Shown: positions 46,756-62,126, counted from the stretch's first letter. The stretch is DNA of 64,000 nucleotides from Microbotryum silenes-acaulis (GCA_003665825.1 QPFY01000012.1:1-64000); one strand, 5' to 3'. Translations and numbers: made by a program. Notes: generated from the letters alone by a model not told the origin.

Positions 46756-47054
46756 TACTTGATATTAGGTCAAAACATGACAAAATCGTATCATTTCGAT
46801 GTCGTAGGACAAAAATATGAGCATTTCTAGGTTTATCCCCCAACAAAAACGTGATACCATGTATGCTGCAAGACTAATGATGATTCGAAATTTTCATGTG
46901 CGGACCGCAGCCTCATGTGCGCACAGGTGACCGACGCTTGTCCTCACACGGCGGTCTGCGGTCCGCACTTGCTGGTCCCTCATAAGTCTTGCAGCATACA
47001 TAGTATCATTGTTTTGGTTGCAGATTCCGTCATGTATTGACCTAATATCAAATA
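46756..47054. mobile_element. Foldback (palindromic) element
   Basis: The two halves are inverted copies. Positions 46756-46787 (TTGATATTAGGTCAA inside) pair with 47023-47054. Positions 46851-46879 (ATGTATGCTGCAAGACT inside) pair with 46981-47009, and 46898-46910 (GTGCGGACCGCAG) pairs with about 46957-46970. The centre is near 46905-46935. The left half carries about 60 bp that the right half lacks. It has no coding capacity and would be a non-autonomous foldback or MITE-type insertion of about 300 bp. Confidence 0.78.
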
Positions 47055-47605
47055 CATGCCGGGCGTGCGCGGGCGTCTCGCGGGCCAACTGGGCCGGCGC
47101 TTCTCGCTCGAAGCTCTAGTCCGACGGTTCACGATCCACGACTTCGAACGTGTTCATTCGAATCCTCGCGTTCACCTATCGATCATTTCCATCCAGGTAC
47201 TTATGCATGATATCTCACCTCAGAGTTATCGGTACGAATCTCACCGGGAAACTCTTTCTTGGGCGCATGGACTCTTCCTTGCCTGCAAAATTTCATCCCA
47301 TCCCATCTCCGCTCTCTCTGAAGCAACTCCATTGTTTTAGCGAACTAGTAAATGACATTATGTAGTGGACATTATTTCACAAACGGAAAACCACGACATG
47401 CTGGAGAACCGGGATAGGTAGTAGCTGCTACATACAAAAGCGGAAGTCGAAGGACCGGATTGACACAGGAAGATCTTTTACTGTTTGTGGCGCATGGACA
47501 AAATCTTCCAACGGAATCGAAAGTATGCACAGATGGTCGCTTTCGAAAATGTATGTACTCAAGACACACATTCACAACAATCCCCGACTCACCCTCCTCA
47601 GCACC
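47055..47605. other. Spacer, nothing recognised
   Basis: Sequence between the foldback element and the 3' end of the RRM protein gene; it probably includes that gene's 3' UTR. No gene was found. Confidence 0.5.
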
Positions 47606-50600
47606 TCAACTCGTAATTCCCATCGGCTCAGCCTGCGCTCGCGTCGCCAGCAACCCCTGACGAGCGGGCTCGACCTTGGGCAACGTCTTGGCCCACCCGA
47701 CGATACTGCTCTTCTTCTGCTCCCTCTGCTCGATCTTACTCTCCAATGGCGGGGTAGGCGGCGGTGTATGAAGTGACTGGTTGTTGGTCGCCCATGAATC
47801 GGCTTGTGCGGGAAGACTGGTCGACATCAGTCTCGATTCGGGAGGTTGACTTCTGGCCAATCCACTTGACCTACCGTTCTCCTCAGTGTTAATCCATCCT
47901 TCCCCAGCTCCACTCGCAATACCCGTTCCATTATTACTACTTCCGACCCTTTGAGGCTGCTCGGATCGATACTTTGGTGGCGAAGGAGGAGGGCCGACGA
48001 TCACACGTCGCTGCGGCTTGACGGGCGACGTCGGCATCGGCAGAGGTCGAGCGAGGACAGGGGTGCGTCTCGATCCCTACTCGATCGATGCAGAGAGATG
48101 AGGAAGGTCAGCTTGTGGTAAGAAAATAGAGGAAGTAGATCGGAAGTCCCACATACCTCCGGCGGTAGGTTCTCATCATCAAGAGCCCGAACCTCTTCCT
48201 TTTGCTCGACGGTGAACCCCAAGCACTCGACGATCGCGCGTTTCTTGAAAGTAGCCGCAAAGCATTAAGAGGGTAATGTCGTCAGATCACAGACAAGGTA
48301 GAGTAAATTACTGGAAATTGCGTCGCTGAAGACTACTTCACTCACGAGCAATTCGTAAATTGACGCGAATCTGTCCGGATCGACATGCGCCTTCCTCGCA
48401 GCGATGACGGTGACGTCGTACGCGCAGTCAAATATCGCGTCGCGTTGCTGCTGGGTGTACAGATCAAGCTCGGACCACGGGAACTGTAGTAAGTCGTGCG
48501 ATATCCATCAGATCGCGTCTCGGCTGATGGCTGTGATCAGTACGAAGCCTACCTTGGCAAGGATCGTGACGACGTTCAAAAACGCCCTCTCGAGCGGGCG
48601 TTCCCTCGACTCCCTCCCATCCTCGGCATGACGGACCAACTTTTCCACATCCTTCCTCGTCAAGATAGTCTTCGGCAAAACGTAATGCGAAGGAACAGGT
48701 GGTAACGCAGACGCAGCGGGTGAGGGAGCAGGAGTCACGAAGTAGCTTTCTTGCGAGAAGAGGTCGCGCATCAGTTCGCCGCGACGTTCCCATTTGACAC
48801 GAACGGTGCGGTCGCCGAGCAATTTGCGGTCCATCTGCGTCATGACTTCGTTGGCGATTTGGATGCTCTTCATCTCGACGTAGGCGTGGGGAAGCGTACG
48901 ACCAGTTTCACTGAGGTTGATTTTAGCAGTGATCAGCAATTGAGGATCAGAACAATATCCTGTGACTGAGCTTCGACTCACCGATGCAAAATCAAATGCA
49001 CCGCCAAAAGTAGCTTCGGATCATCCTTCGGCGCGATCGTCCCCTCAGGCAACCAATTTTCGACGTCCCTGACCGTCGTCGCGAAAGGCAGGTTCTCAAT
49101 TTTGATGATCGGGAAAGCCGGTTTATGGACCCTCCAAGCGCTCCTCGCTTCGACCGAAGTCGAACCCACCCCGTCCGCCGTCGAGGTCGCTCCGTTCCTT
49201 CTCAGCGCCGATTCATCGATGCTTCGTCGCGAAAAGGCGACGTGGCCGCCGTAGTTCCCGCGAGGCATCGGTCGGATGGATGTCATCAACAAAGGCGAAG
49301 GCACCATCTTGTTTTCCCCCTCGAACCCGACTTGATGTCCTCCCGGTGCACCCGAATTTGAACGACCACCCGGGATCGGCGATAGTGAACTTTGAGGCAA
49401 GGAAGAGGCACGACCGTGACGAAAAAATCCTTTGCGCGATCCTCCGGAGCGAAAGCGCGAAGTCGGACCCTCGCCTGCACCTTGGAACGAGCGATTGAAG
49501 GGCTTTGAGCGGGGACCGTCGCCACCGGGACCGGCGTAGTGAGCACTCGTTTGGTCGAATGGGATCATCGGCATCATGATCGGTGGCGGCATCGAGTAAG
49601 AAGGTGGCGCTCCGAAAGCTGAGAGTATGTAGGGAGGCGGCATCGGTGGAGAAAAACCCTGCGTGGTTTGCGCACATGGAAAGACGAGCCCGTGCGGCAC
49701 GATCGGGAACGGAAAGCCAGGCGGAGGCGGAGGTGGGGTGTTATGTTGTTGCTGCTGTTGTTGGGGTCCAGCTGCTACGTCACCGTATCCACCAGAAATC
49801 GTTCCATTGACGCTGTTGCCACTCAAAGTCGCATCGTATCCCTGATTCATCTCGGGCGAAAAAGATGGAATCTGAGGCAGCGGGACGGGCAACCACGAGG
49901 GATCGACGGGGAAACCTAAGGGGGGAGGGGGGTACACCTTGGTCATCGCCATCGGAACCGAGTGCGTCGGAAGCGTGTAGTGGATCGAGAACGTTGAACT
50001 TGAATCCTCGTGTTGGGTCCGCGATTGCTGTTGACCGTGTTCGATCTCGTCGCCTTGCTCTCCATTCTGGCCCATCGCACCGATGGTGAACGAGTCGGTC
50101 TGACAGGCCAGGCACTTGAAAACCTTGGTACGACGCCCTTGCTCGTCCGTGCCCACGAACCTCGAAGAGCGAATGATGCTCCCCAAGTGCTCACGACAGA
50201 TCTTGCAACCACAAGGGGCGAGTTCGCAAAAGGTCGGGTGAATGCAGTGCTCGACCATGCACGCGCAAGCAGGGTCGACGGTGAAATCGAAGCGGGTCGA
50301 TTCGGCAGGACGTGACGCGACGAGGGGTGCAGGAGCTGAAATCGTCATCGTCGTGGAAGCACATAATGGATCCGTCTGAACCAGCTCATGCTCACGGCAA
50401 CGATAATCAATTGCCCCCTGGGCGCACAGTTCCGACGCAGCGACGGCGGTTGGAGTGACGTCAATCAAACTCGGGATAGGGGGCGTTGGATCAATGTGCA
50501 TCGGGTAGTTCGCCAACCTCATAGCAGCGCCTGTATCTTGAAGATTGAACACGAGTGGAAAAGGAAAACCAGGAGGTGCACGCAAGGGAAGACGAGTCTC

Positions 50601-50786
50601 GGGATCGTAGATGAAGCCGTTCATAGAAGGAGGCGGTGGGTCCGAGCCAGTGCCGTGCGAGCGCATGGTTCCGTTCGGCTGTGAGGGTGGCGGCGGCGGC
50701 GGCGGACTTTGGAAACGCTGCGGTCGCTTAGCTTGATGAGGGTGCCGATTACCCGGCGGTACATTCATGATGGCCAATTGGGTCAT
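47606..50786 (-). CDS. Cys-cluster plus RRM RNA-binding protein
   Basis: Five exons, the first from 50786 to about 48980. The N-terminus is Pro-rich with runs of P. Around 50280-50090 a Cys/His cluster reads CACMVEHCIHPTFCELAPCG, then CKICREHLG, then KCLACQ, a RING-like zinc site. Then a Gly/Pro/Gln-rich linker follows. An RRM domain begins at about 49105 (PIIKIENLPFATTVRDVENW), crosses the first intron and continues with TGRTLPHAYVEM and GDRTVRVKWERR. After the RRM comes a helical region (FPWSELDLYTQQQRDAIFDC) and a disordered tail with PPPSPP motifs. I expect a post-transcriptional regulator with possible ubiquitin-ligase activity; the exact orthologue is not known to me. Confidence 0.85.
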
Positions 50787-52578
50787 GATAGTTTGAGGTC
50801 GGTCGTGTAGGCAACTGGAGATTCAGAGATGAAGTGATCGCTTTGTTTTCTGTACGCGACGTCAAATAAACAACGAAAAGCGTGGAGAGATTTCGAGCAG
50901 CGGGACTTCGAGAGAGCGGGGGAAGTTATTGGGGCTGAGGCGTCGGGACGTGTTTGTACAGAGACCTAAAGAGCCGAACGGTGGACCACGATCCGATGCG
51001 CTGGGAGATCGAGTCGTCGTCACAGTCCGATGGCAAGGTCGAGCAAAGCGAGCGACGAGCGATGGCAATCTGTGGAAGCACACCAGGAAGTCTATGGTCA
51101 GTGCTGATCGCCACTGTGGAATGATGCAGGGCAAAGGGCCATGTAGCCAACGGCCGTCGCACAACCTCCGTGCACTCATCACTTCGGCGGTCATCGAGCT
51201 CCGAGGTCCGAGTCGAGACCCGACTCACTCACCCCTCACCCTCGCAGTCACTTGTCACGAACAGAAAGAAACAAAACCCAACGTACAACCGACCTCCAAC
51301 TGACAGTCGGAATGGGCACAACGATCAAAGAAGAGATGATCAATATTTCGCACGTTCCTCCGAAACCGATAAGGTCGACTCTTGGCAGCGCTCGCCCTCG
51401 AAGGTGCGCGCTCGGAAAGGAGGCAAGTCCGACTCGGAGATCTCTTGGCGCCTGGAGGTTGGCTCGGTTCGACGTGCGGACGTCGGACGATGCAAGCAAG
51501 TCTGCTTTTGATGTGATGCGACACCTAGTCGTACAAAACGCTGAAGGGATGAAGGAAGACAAGCGAATTGGGAATTGTTTATGTTCTGAGTGAGAGGCGA
51601 GAGCGAAAGCAATGAGCTCGCGAACTTCGCGCCACTGCACCGATCTCCGCCGCACCGTCCACGCGTCGCACCGATCGAGTTCAGCATTGCCTCCTAGAGG
51701 GCTTGGCGTTTCCACGTGGGATGTTATCTACTATCAGGGAGTCTTCAAAAGAAGAAGGAAGGCTACTGCAACGCCTAGCAAAGTCGATCTTGCGTCATTG
51801 CTAGTCGGAAACCCGGAAACAAGTCCGAGGTGGTCGATGTTCTCGGCTCGACTCGCCTCTGGAGAGGGATCGACCATCGTGTAGATTAAAGCGCCGCGTG
51901 TGAAGGGACGGATTCCTGAACCCCTGACGGAGAACATCCTCTTCCGGAGCTTGATAACGATGTGAAAGTACACAACTCCCACAGCGTAGCTCCGCCAAGT
52001 ATCGGTACCTATACTCAACAACGCCTGCAAACTCCAAATGAAAATTGCAAATCGGAAACAGTACCGAACCAACTCCCTAATCCTCCCAGGCCCCGATGCA
52101 GCCTCCACTTTTGCAATCTTAACATGCAGTTTTGCCCCCCTGCCCCCTCTGCCTTAATTAGGCTAATCAACACGTGTTGATATTGTCAGAACTTAGTGAC
52201 CCAGCCCTAGCTAGCCGGAACAGGTGTGATCGGCGCTGTACTACGTGCGGCTCGCCGAGTCTTCGCCCCGCTTCATAGAGGGGACAGATCACTGGTACCA
52301 TCGGTCCTTGCTGAGAGTAGGATAACAGCGCAGCCGGTGTTTGAATTCATGAATAACAGCAAGTCTTGTTCAAGGACAGAAGTGTCAGCCGAATTGGGGA
52401 TCTAAACCGGGCTCTCCTATTGGTTTTCAACAGCCACGCGCGCCTGGGGTACTTGTGATTTCGTCCAATAGATCCTCAGACCAGCGTCATTTCCAGGCCG
52501 GAACTCCCCAATGTTTTCGAAACAAACCCTTCAGCTCTTTTACAACATCGAATCACAATCGAGCAGAACTAGACCACC
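50787..52578. other. Intergenic, nothing recognised
   Basis: 1.8 kb with overlapping short ORFs on both strands but no recognisable protein or RNA. It includes the promoter of the RRM gene and the 3' flank of ELP3. Confidence 0.5.
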
Positions 52579-54820
<2,242 letters not shown>

Positions 54821-55170
54821 GGTCGCGGGTGATTGGCCGAATAGGAGCGAGACGGAGAGGGAGAGGAGAGCCATCGCGCTCAGTGGTGCGACGTTCAAGC
54901 GCGGCGTGGGTCCGAGCTCAAATTCAGTCCAGCTTGAGCCAAAAGTCCCCGCTTCGGAGTCGATTACCGCAGCTTGCGTTCGATCGCACCACCCGCCTTC
55001 AACACTCGCTCAGGGGCTCTCCGAACACTCGCCCTTTTTCCTCCAGCTGAGCTTCGCCTCTCTTGCACCAATTCATCCGCTCGCTACCCGTTCCCCCGCC
55101 TCTCGCACCTGCATCCCTCTCAAGTTCACCTCCCTTCCACTCTCACGGGAGGTGACCACTACTCTTAAGC
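54821..55170. promoter_or_regulatory. Divergent promoter of ELP3 and TRS23
   Basis: 350 bp between the two start codons, pyrimidine-rich toward the TRS23 side. No specific binding sites were recognised. Confidence 0.5.
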
Positions 55171-55787
55171 ATGAGCTCCCACTCGTCCTCAACTTCCTTC
55201 CTCGTCCTCATCATCAACAAAGCCGGTGGGCTGATATACCAGAAGAACTATGCCGGTACGTCACCACCCACCACCACCACCACCTCTCCCTGCCCAACCC
55301 CCACTTGGGCTGCTCCCCTCCGACTCTCCTCAACTGGCCCCCCCCCTTCTCTCCCACCTTTCTCTCCAACAGAGGGACTCACCCCTCTCTCTTCTAACGA
55401 ATACCTCGTCCTCGCCTCGACGTTCCATTCAATCCACGCCATCGCAACTCGCATCTCCCCCGTGCCTCATTCATCAGGAATCGAGACGCTCGAAGCCGAG
55501 GCGTTCAAGATGACGTGTTTGCAATCACCCACAGGTAGGTCTCTTCTTCCAAAGATCGCCTAATCTTTCCAACGTACTCTACTTACACCGACCTTTCGTC
55601 CGCCATGGGAAAAGGAACCAAATTCGTACTGTTCACCACGCCCTCGCATCCCCACCCGGACCTGGTCCTAAGAAGGATCTACGAGACCTACGCCGAACAC
55701 CTCAAAGATCCGTTCTACACGGTCGAAATGCCAATACGATCCGAGAGGTTCGATACTAAGATGGCCGCGGTAATTAGGGCGGGTTAA
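55171..55787 (+). CDS. TRS23: TRAPP subunit Trs23/TRAPPC4
   Basis: This is a core subunit of the TRAPP complexes, which act as Rab (Ypt1) exchange factors at the ER-Golgi and Golgi. Exons are 55171-55255, 55373-55534 and 55615-55787, giving about 139 residues. The first exon has the longin-type start (SFLVLIINKAGGLIYQKNYA). The second has LSSNEYLVLASTFHSIHAIA and ETLEAEAFKMTC. The third has GTKFVLFTTP and the family end ETYAEHLKDPFYTVEMPIRS. The second intron's acceptor (AAAAG) lacks a strong pyrimidine tract but is the only one that restores the family sequence TGTKF. Length and ends match synbindin-family proteins without the PDZ-like insertion of animals. Confidence 0.93.
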
Positions 55788-56224
55788 GGGAGAAGAGCGC
55801 ATAGCAGAGATGGAGTTTCTTGGGGCGGGCACTTTGAGAAGATGATTGTTGTATGAGTATGAGGCTTCAGATCTTTTCTGTCGATTCAACACTGGGACAT
55901 GGCTCGATGGTGACCACCGATATCGAGCAACGATGACGAATGAAGGATACGAGCAACATGCCTCACCCGAGACTGCGTAGGGACATTTTGAGATGGAGAT
56001 ACATACCAATAGCCGGATGATTTCGTCAAGAGAGTGAGCTCGAAACCAAAGATCTCCAAGTCAGAGTCTTGTTCAGTTTGTCACTGCCGAGCTCGACCGT
56101 GCATTCCATCGGATGCTGCCTCTCGTTGCCTCTAAAGCCCGGAGAAAAGCTTGAACCCGAAAAGTAATGCTGAAAGCAAAAATGATGAACTCGATACTAC
56201 AAAGAAAAAACGTATCAAAGCACT
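55788..56224. other. Convergent 3' region
   Basis: The 3' flanks of TRS23 and RRP12. No gene was found. Confidence 0.5.
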
Positions 56225-59200
56225 CTACGACCTTTTCCCACCTCCGGCCCGCTTCAACCCCGTCAACCCAATCTTGGGCCCTCCCTTGGCCTTCTTGCCC
56301 GCCACCGCCTGCAGCGGCACAAAAGCATACGGCTCCATCCCATTCTTCTTCACATCCCCACCCGCCCTCTTGGCCTTGAACTCCTGCCCAACCCTAACTG
56401 TCTCCCTCGACGAAGGCCCACCCTTCTTCTTCCTCTTGGCGCCGGCATCCGTCCCATCGTCCATGTGGACATCGTCATCGTCGAACTCGCCCGATCGGGC
56501 GCGTTTGCCTTGCGTCTTGTTAAACTTGGCTTTCCCCTTCGCATCAAGGGTATGTCCATCCTCACCCCTCATCGCCTCGAGATACGCCCCCATCGAAGAA
56601 GAAGCCTCTCCTCCCACCGCCGCCTCCTGATCCCTCATCCTAACCTCCCCTCCATCCTCCCTCTCTCCGTCCTCATCGAACCTCATCCTCCCACTCTTCT
56701 CATCCGTCTTGAAATGCCTCTTCAAATCCTTCCTCTCCTTCCTCCCCTTGATCCCCTGCCCGGCCGAAATATTCGACATCATTCGATCGTCCAACAAATC
56801 AAGCACCTCGTCCGCGTCCTCATGAATGAAGGTTCCTTCGTCGCGTTGCTTCTGTTTGCGCATTTGCGATTTTCGGTTCTTGACCCCTGAGGGAGCGGTT
56901 TGCGTAGGATCGACGGTGGAGGGGCCTTGCTCATTGTCCGACGCACCGGAGGAGGCGTCCGAGTCGGAGCCGTAAAGGACTTCGTCGTACGCCGAACGAG
57001 GATTCGCTCGAGGAGCGGCCTGCGCGAAAAGTCGACACAAAATCACATTAAAGTCAGTTGTCCCAAAGTATACGAAACATCCCGCCCCTTCTAGGGACCG
57101 CCGATACTCACCTCAACCTCACTCCCGTCGTCGTCCTCGCCTCTCGCCTGCGCCGCCGTGGCCTTCTTCTTTTTACTCCTCATCATCTTCTTCCTCAAAT
57201 TGCCCACCAATTTCCTATCCTCCTCCGGCGCGTACCTCTCGACCTTCTCGTGCCCAAACTTTCTCATCAGCCTTTCCAACAGATGCCTGACTTTGACTTT
57301 GAAGTGATTCGAATGCTCGTGCGACCAGTTGATCAGATTCGGTACCAATTGAGGCAAACTCGGTTCCAATAACGATCCATCGAGAACGACGAGACAAACT
57401 TTGATGAAGCCCAAAGCGCTCCTAACGATCTCGCGATTCGGAGACGACAAAAACACGACCAAAGTTTCGACGACTTGCTGTAACGTCGCATCGGGGATTT
57501 GGGCGTGGAATTCAAAGATGATCCTTGAGAGGGAGGTGATGGTCGCTGAAATCATGTGCGGACTGATGCCCGCCAACCCGGCGCTCAACATGGTCACGAA
57601 TTCTTCCACGCTCGCGGGAACGTCATCCTCTTCCATACCTTCGGCACCTTCGACGTCCTCGTCGCGCATCCCTTTGACCTTGTGTCGAGCCAACGTCCCA
57701 CCTTGTTGCATCTTGGTCGCCATCCCGACGACGAGCTCGTAAGCGGCTTCGCGGGTCCGTTCGTTCGATTCCTTGGTACCCAGGACGGCTTCGGGGATCA
57801 AAGAAGGAATGTGGTGCAACGAGTCCGACGGAAGAAGAGGCACGAGGGTAGAAAGAAGAAGAACGCGATCCTAATCGCATCGGAAAACCAAGTCATCAAG
57901 TCAGTGTCAAATCCCATCCGAACACCAAAAGGCAAGAACTCGTCTCAAACTGACCCTCTTGGCCCCCTGCGCGACTCCACTCTTACCCTCCACCAAACTC
58001 TCCAACACCTCCCCCACCCTGCCCTCGAGTACCTTCCCCCCTCTCTCCTCCGCCAACCTCGCCAAGATCCTATACGCCTTCTTCTGTACCGCTGCGTCCT
58101 CAGCCTTCAACAACTCGTCCCCCATCGCCAACTCAAAGAAGCTCTTCTCGAAAGGTCCAGCATAAGGGATCATCGTGATGAGGATATCCAACAACGCATG
58201 AAAAGGCGAGATCACACCCGACTCATCCTTCAGCATCGACGACTTGTTCGTTCCCATGAACCTAGGCTGCGCTTCCAAAGCCTGTTTCAACAAACCCTTG
58301 ACGCGCTCAAAGGTCGCGATCAATTCCCGTTCGGGCAAGATCGCTAACCATTCCCCAACGGTCGAAAGGATGTATCCTCCCTCCCCTCTCGCCATCTTGC
58401 CATAGACGTTGAAAGAGATGCCCAACACCGTCTCCGCCAACGCTTGTAAATGCCTCAACGCCTTCTTCCCCTCTTGCGGCGTCAACCCGAATTGAGCGTA
58501 CAAAAGTTCGCTCGGCGAGGTCGATTGAGCCAACGTCTTGGTCGTGCCCACGAGCGTTGACAACGCCTTAAAAACGGCGGGTCTCAACATGGGTTGAGTA
58601 TAAACGACATTCGCGATCAAGCCCAAAAATTCAGCATCGACCTGTTGAACCAAATCAACCGCGTACTCGCAATAACCCGGTAACAAAGCCCAAACCTGTC
58701 CGACCAAAGTTTCCCACACTTTGGCTTCCATACCCCTCTGCGCTTCCTTGGCTTTTTCGGCTTTGGCGAACAATTCGACCGAAAGGGGTACGAAAGTCGT
58801 TTTGAAATGCGCGAGACGAGTGTTCGTAATGGCCGGTTTGAGTAAGGGTAACAACCAAGCCTTCGCTTTGGCCGGATTAGCACCTTCTTCCAAACCCAAA
58901 GGTAAAACAGCAAGGACGGATTCGGGCCCGCAGACTTTGATCGCGGCGTCCAAAACGTCCTCGAGGGCGCGCTTCCATTCAAAATGCGAGTCCTCACGTA
59001 ATTTGGATAGGAGGAAGAGCGTTTGCCGAAGAAGGATCGAGGCTGCCGGATCGGCTTGGGCAGAGTTGATAGCCGAAGGGATGCGGACTCGAAGACGAAG
59101 GAAGATGGCTTTCGCAAGGGCCAATACATGAGGTTGAGCCGCAGCAACGAAGCGAGGGGACGTAATTGCCTTTTCGAGCACTTGGACGACGGTCAACGTC

Positions 59201-60614
59201 GCTTGCCCTTCCTTCGTTCCCTGGAGCTCGACGTCCCCACTCGTTCCCTTTTTCCTCGCCACCTCCACCGCAGCGAGCACATCGCGATCCAACAAACAAT
59301 GCCTGATGACCATCTCGCATGCCGCCTCCGTCGCGGTCCTCAAAGCCGGTGATTGAGCAGTCGATAAAATCGGCAAGACCTCTTTGAACGTCTCGACGGC
59401 TTGTTCCTGTGCTGGTTCGGGGTTCGTGCGGGCAAAAGCTACGAGCCCTTCGCCTACGCCTTCGACCCATCCCGCGAGGAGTTTCTCATTCGTCTCTCCC
59501 GATCCTCCACGCGGCTTGGCGTCGAGTAAAGCGAGGAGGGTTTCTTGAACCGAGTTGGACGAGAGCGAGTCGGCGGAACGAGATGCCGAGAAGAGGTGAG
59601 AGAGAAGGGTCAGGGCGGCGAGGGTGAGGTGCTGCGACGAGAGGGTCAAGGTCGAGAGTAGGATGGGTAGGAGCGAAGGGGTGGCCTGTGGACAAAAAGT
59701 GGTGTTAGGAAAGTGGGTATCAGTCTCGGGGCCAGTCATTCCGCGCCAGACTGTGCACCACTCACCTCATCGCTCCAAGCATTCCCCAAATTACGCACAA
59801 ACGTCAACAGAGCAATCGCCCTACTTTCATCGGCCGCGCCCCCACTCGCCTCGTGCTCGATCCCTCCCACCTCCTTGGCAATCATCTGCGCCTTCTTCTG
59901 ACCCTGTCCGACCTGAACGGTGGACGCAGTTGCCTCCTTCTTTCCTCCTCTTTTAGCGCCCTTGACGGCGTCTTGTAACTTGTTCAAGATCCAATTCGCC
60001 GATTCGGTCATGTACGGATGTACGGTCGAAGGAGGGGGTGGTTTCTTCAACAAGTCTTGTACGGCCTCTTGTGCTCTTCGACGTACTTTGGGTCTTGCGT
60101 CCTCGCATAGACTCAAGATCGCCGCATAAGTCGTTCTAACGTGCAAATCCTTCTCCAAGACGGAGGTGGAGAGGATCGATAATCCTGCTTGACCGATCGC
60201 CAACAATGACTTGACCGCCGGTGCATGGCCCATAAAAGATGTAAAGAGTGGAGGAAGCGTAGCTATGATGGTCATCACCTGAGGTCGGAGGATCGAAGCT
60301 TCGAGGTGGGGCGAAAGGATCGATAGGAGGTACAGCGTAGCTTCGAGCAATTGACGCTTCTCGCCCGTCTCCTTGGCCGCTTCTGGATCGCCCGCGAGTT
60401 GGTTCAAAGTCGATACGAGAGCGGCCAAATAAGCCGCAGGTGGAACGGACCCGGTCGTAGTCGTCGTAGCTGAAGCTTGCGAGGAAGGTGCCAAAGTGGC
60501 TTCGATCGCGACGAGTAAAGTGGCCGGTCTACGAACGGCAGCTACCCCGGCGGTCGTTTGCGTTCGCACCTTGTTGAAGGCGACTTGCCATGGTTGGGGA
60601 TCCGAGTCGCTCAT
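56225..60614 (-). CDS. RRP12: Ribosome biogenesis HEAT-repeat protein Rrp12
   Basis: Rrp12 is a HEAT/ARM-repeat protein needed for pre-rRNA processing and export of both ribosomal subunits. Exons: 60614-59766, 59685 to about 57945, about 57870 to 57110, and about 57020 to 56225, giving roughly 1,350 residues, in keeping with the family. Helical repeats are seen throughout; NUC173-like sequence lies in exon 2 (around PILSTAQSPALRTATEAACE and GLIANVVYTQPMLRPAVFKA). The C-terminal family block is clear in exon 3 (NREIVRSALGFIKVCLVVLD, HFKVKVRHLLERLMRKFG, ERYAPEEDRKLVGNLRK). The last exon is acidic then basic, typical of nucleolar proteins (ANPRSAYDEVLYGSDSD, ending in KRAGGGKR-like residues). 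The gene is divergent with riboflavin kinase. Confidence 0.95.
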
Positions 60615-61061
60615 ATTTTGTGTGTAAGGAAGCTCTTGTCCGTTGCGGAAGAGCGTAGGGAAAGAGGAGCGGAGCCGCGACGCTGAACGAAGTCGTCGCT
60701 GCCACTTTGCTGCCTGTCGCTGCAGAGTCTGCGAAGCTCGAGCTGGCCGGGCGAAATCTTAATGCTGAATTAAGGCCCTTCGAGCTGGCCGAGGCTGGCC
60801 GCTGTCGCGCTGTCTCCGCCGGCGCCTAGGGCAGGCTGGGTCTGCGATGGCCTGGCCACGGGCACACTGAGCCCGACGCCCGACTCGGAACAATGGAAAG
60901 CGATAAATAAATTGTCCCGGATTAGTAATCGGTCAACTGGCGCGTGATTAGGTTCCCCTTCCGAACTGCTCCACTCGGCCGAACGACTGCACTTGCACCA
61001 CGCTCTGCCCCCCCTCCACGCGCTTACTCCTTCCCACCCTCCTCCCTACTCGTTCAAAGCG
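60615..61061. promoter_or_regulatory. Divergent promoter of RRP12 and FMN1
   Basis: 447 bp between start codons. It contains repeated GAGCTGGCC/GGCTGGCC motifs (60735-60800). No known operator was recognised. Confidence 0.45.
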
Positions 61062-62126
61062 ATGTCCTCCCAACCGCGCACGCTCCACACCCGTCCCACC
61101 ACACCCCTGCAACACGACCCTTCTCTGGATCGACCGGAGGTAACCGGCCCGGAGAACGGACCCGAATCGCCGTTCCCGGTCTATCTCGAAGGATGGGTGA
61201 CGAGGGGTTTCGGGAGGGGGAGTAAGGACTTGGGTTGTCCGACGGGTGAGTAGTCAGATTTATAGTGAGCGGTTTGCCGATATTGGAGCTAGCCCGTAGA
61301 GACCGAGGACGCCGAAGAGGTCTTGATCGAACCGCTCCTTCCTTCCGCCCGCATTTCTCACCACCCATCCACTAAAACCCCCCTCCCCACTTGACCCCTT
61401 CAGCGAACCTTCCCGACTCCTCGATCGATCCCTACGCCACAACACTCCGAACAGGTGTCTACTACGGTTACGCGCGCGTACTTGACCCCCACCACCCTCA
61501 AAATTCGCTCGGATTCTCCACCTCCACCTCCTCCTCGAGTACACCTTGTCCTCACGATCAAGTATGGCCAATGGTCATGTCGATCGGGTGGAACCCATTC
61601 TACAAAAACCAATCCCGAACGGCCGTAAGTCCCCTTGAACCACCACCTAACCGATCTAACCATCCGACACCGATCTCTAATCCATGTGCATGTGGGGGGG
61701 GGGGGCTTCACTCATCTCGACACCGTTCAGGAGGTGCACATCCTACATGATTACCCACACGATTTTTACGGCAAGGAATTGCGCGTCGTGATGCTCGGTT
61801 TCATCAGACCGGAATACAACTATTCTTCCATGGGTACGTTCTCGAACCCTCACACCCCACCCTTCTCCACCCGAAACCGAAAACCCTTTTTCCCGAAAAT
61901 TGACCCCCTCCCTCCCCGCACCGCCCTTGCTCGATCCTCAGACGCCCTAATCAAAGACATCAACACCGACAAAGACGTCTCTCTACGCTCCGTTTCTCGG
62001 TCCACCTACTCCCGGTTCGCTCAAGATCCTTTCTTCACTCGCGAGAGTCGACTCGAAGAACCGAAGGAGGATCCGAATAAGGTGAGGGAGAAACCGACGA
62101 CTGAGGAGGAGCGTACAAAACTTTAA
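61062..62126 (+). CDS. FMN1: Riboflavin kinase
   Basis: This enzyme phosphorylates riboflavin to FMN with ATP. Exons 61062-61245, 61404-61624, 61731-61834 and 61942-62126 join in phase to about 230 residues. Landmarks: [20 protein letters not shown] (the flavokinase glycine-rich and PTAN motif, the last residue split by intron 1), [21 protein letters not shown] (family SIGxNPxY), [20 protein letters not shown] with the catalytic-base region (here HDYPHDFYG), and [16 protein letters not shown]. The tail after about residue 175 is longer than in yeast and ends in charged residues. The start is the Met that begins the conserved part; an in-frame Met at 60993 is possible but has poor conservation. 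Confidence 0.95.
61693..61705. repeat. G13 tract in FMN1 intron 2
   Basis: Thirteen consecutive G inside the second intron of the riboflavin kinase gene, about 25 nt before its acceptor. Confidence 0.9.

Noticed and set aside
54821..54898. Longer Elp3 N-terminus from an upstream Met
   Set aside because: The extra hydrophobic stretch is not found in the family; the Met at 54820 matches the usual start distance.
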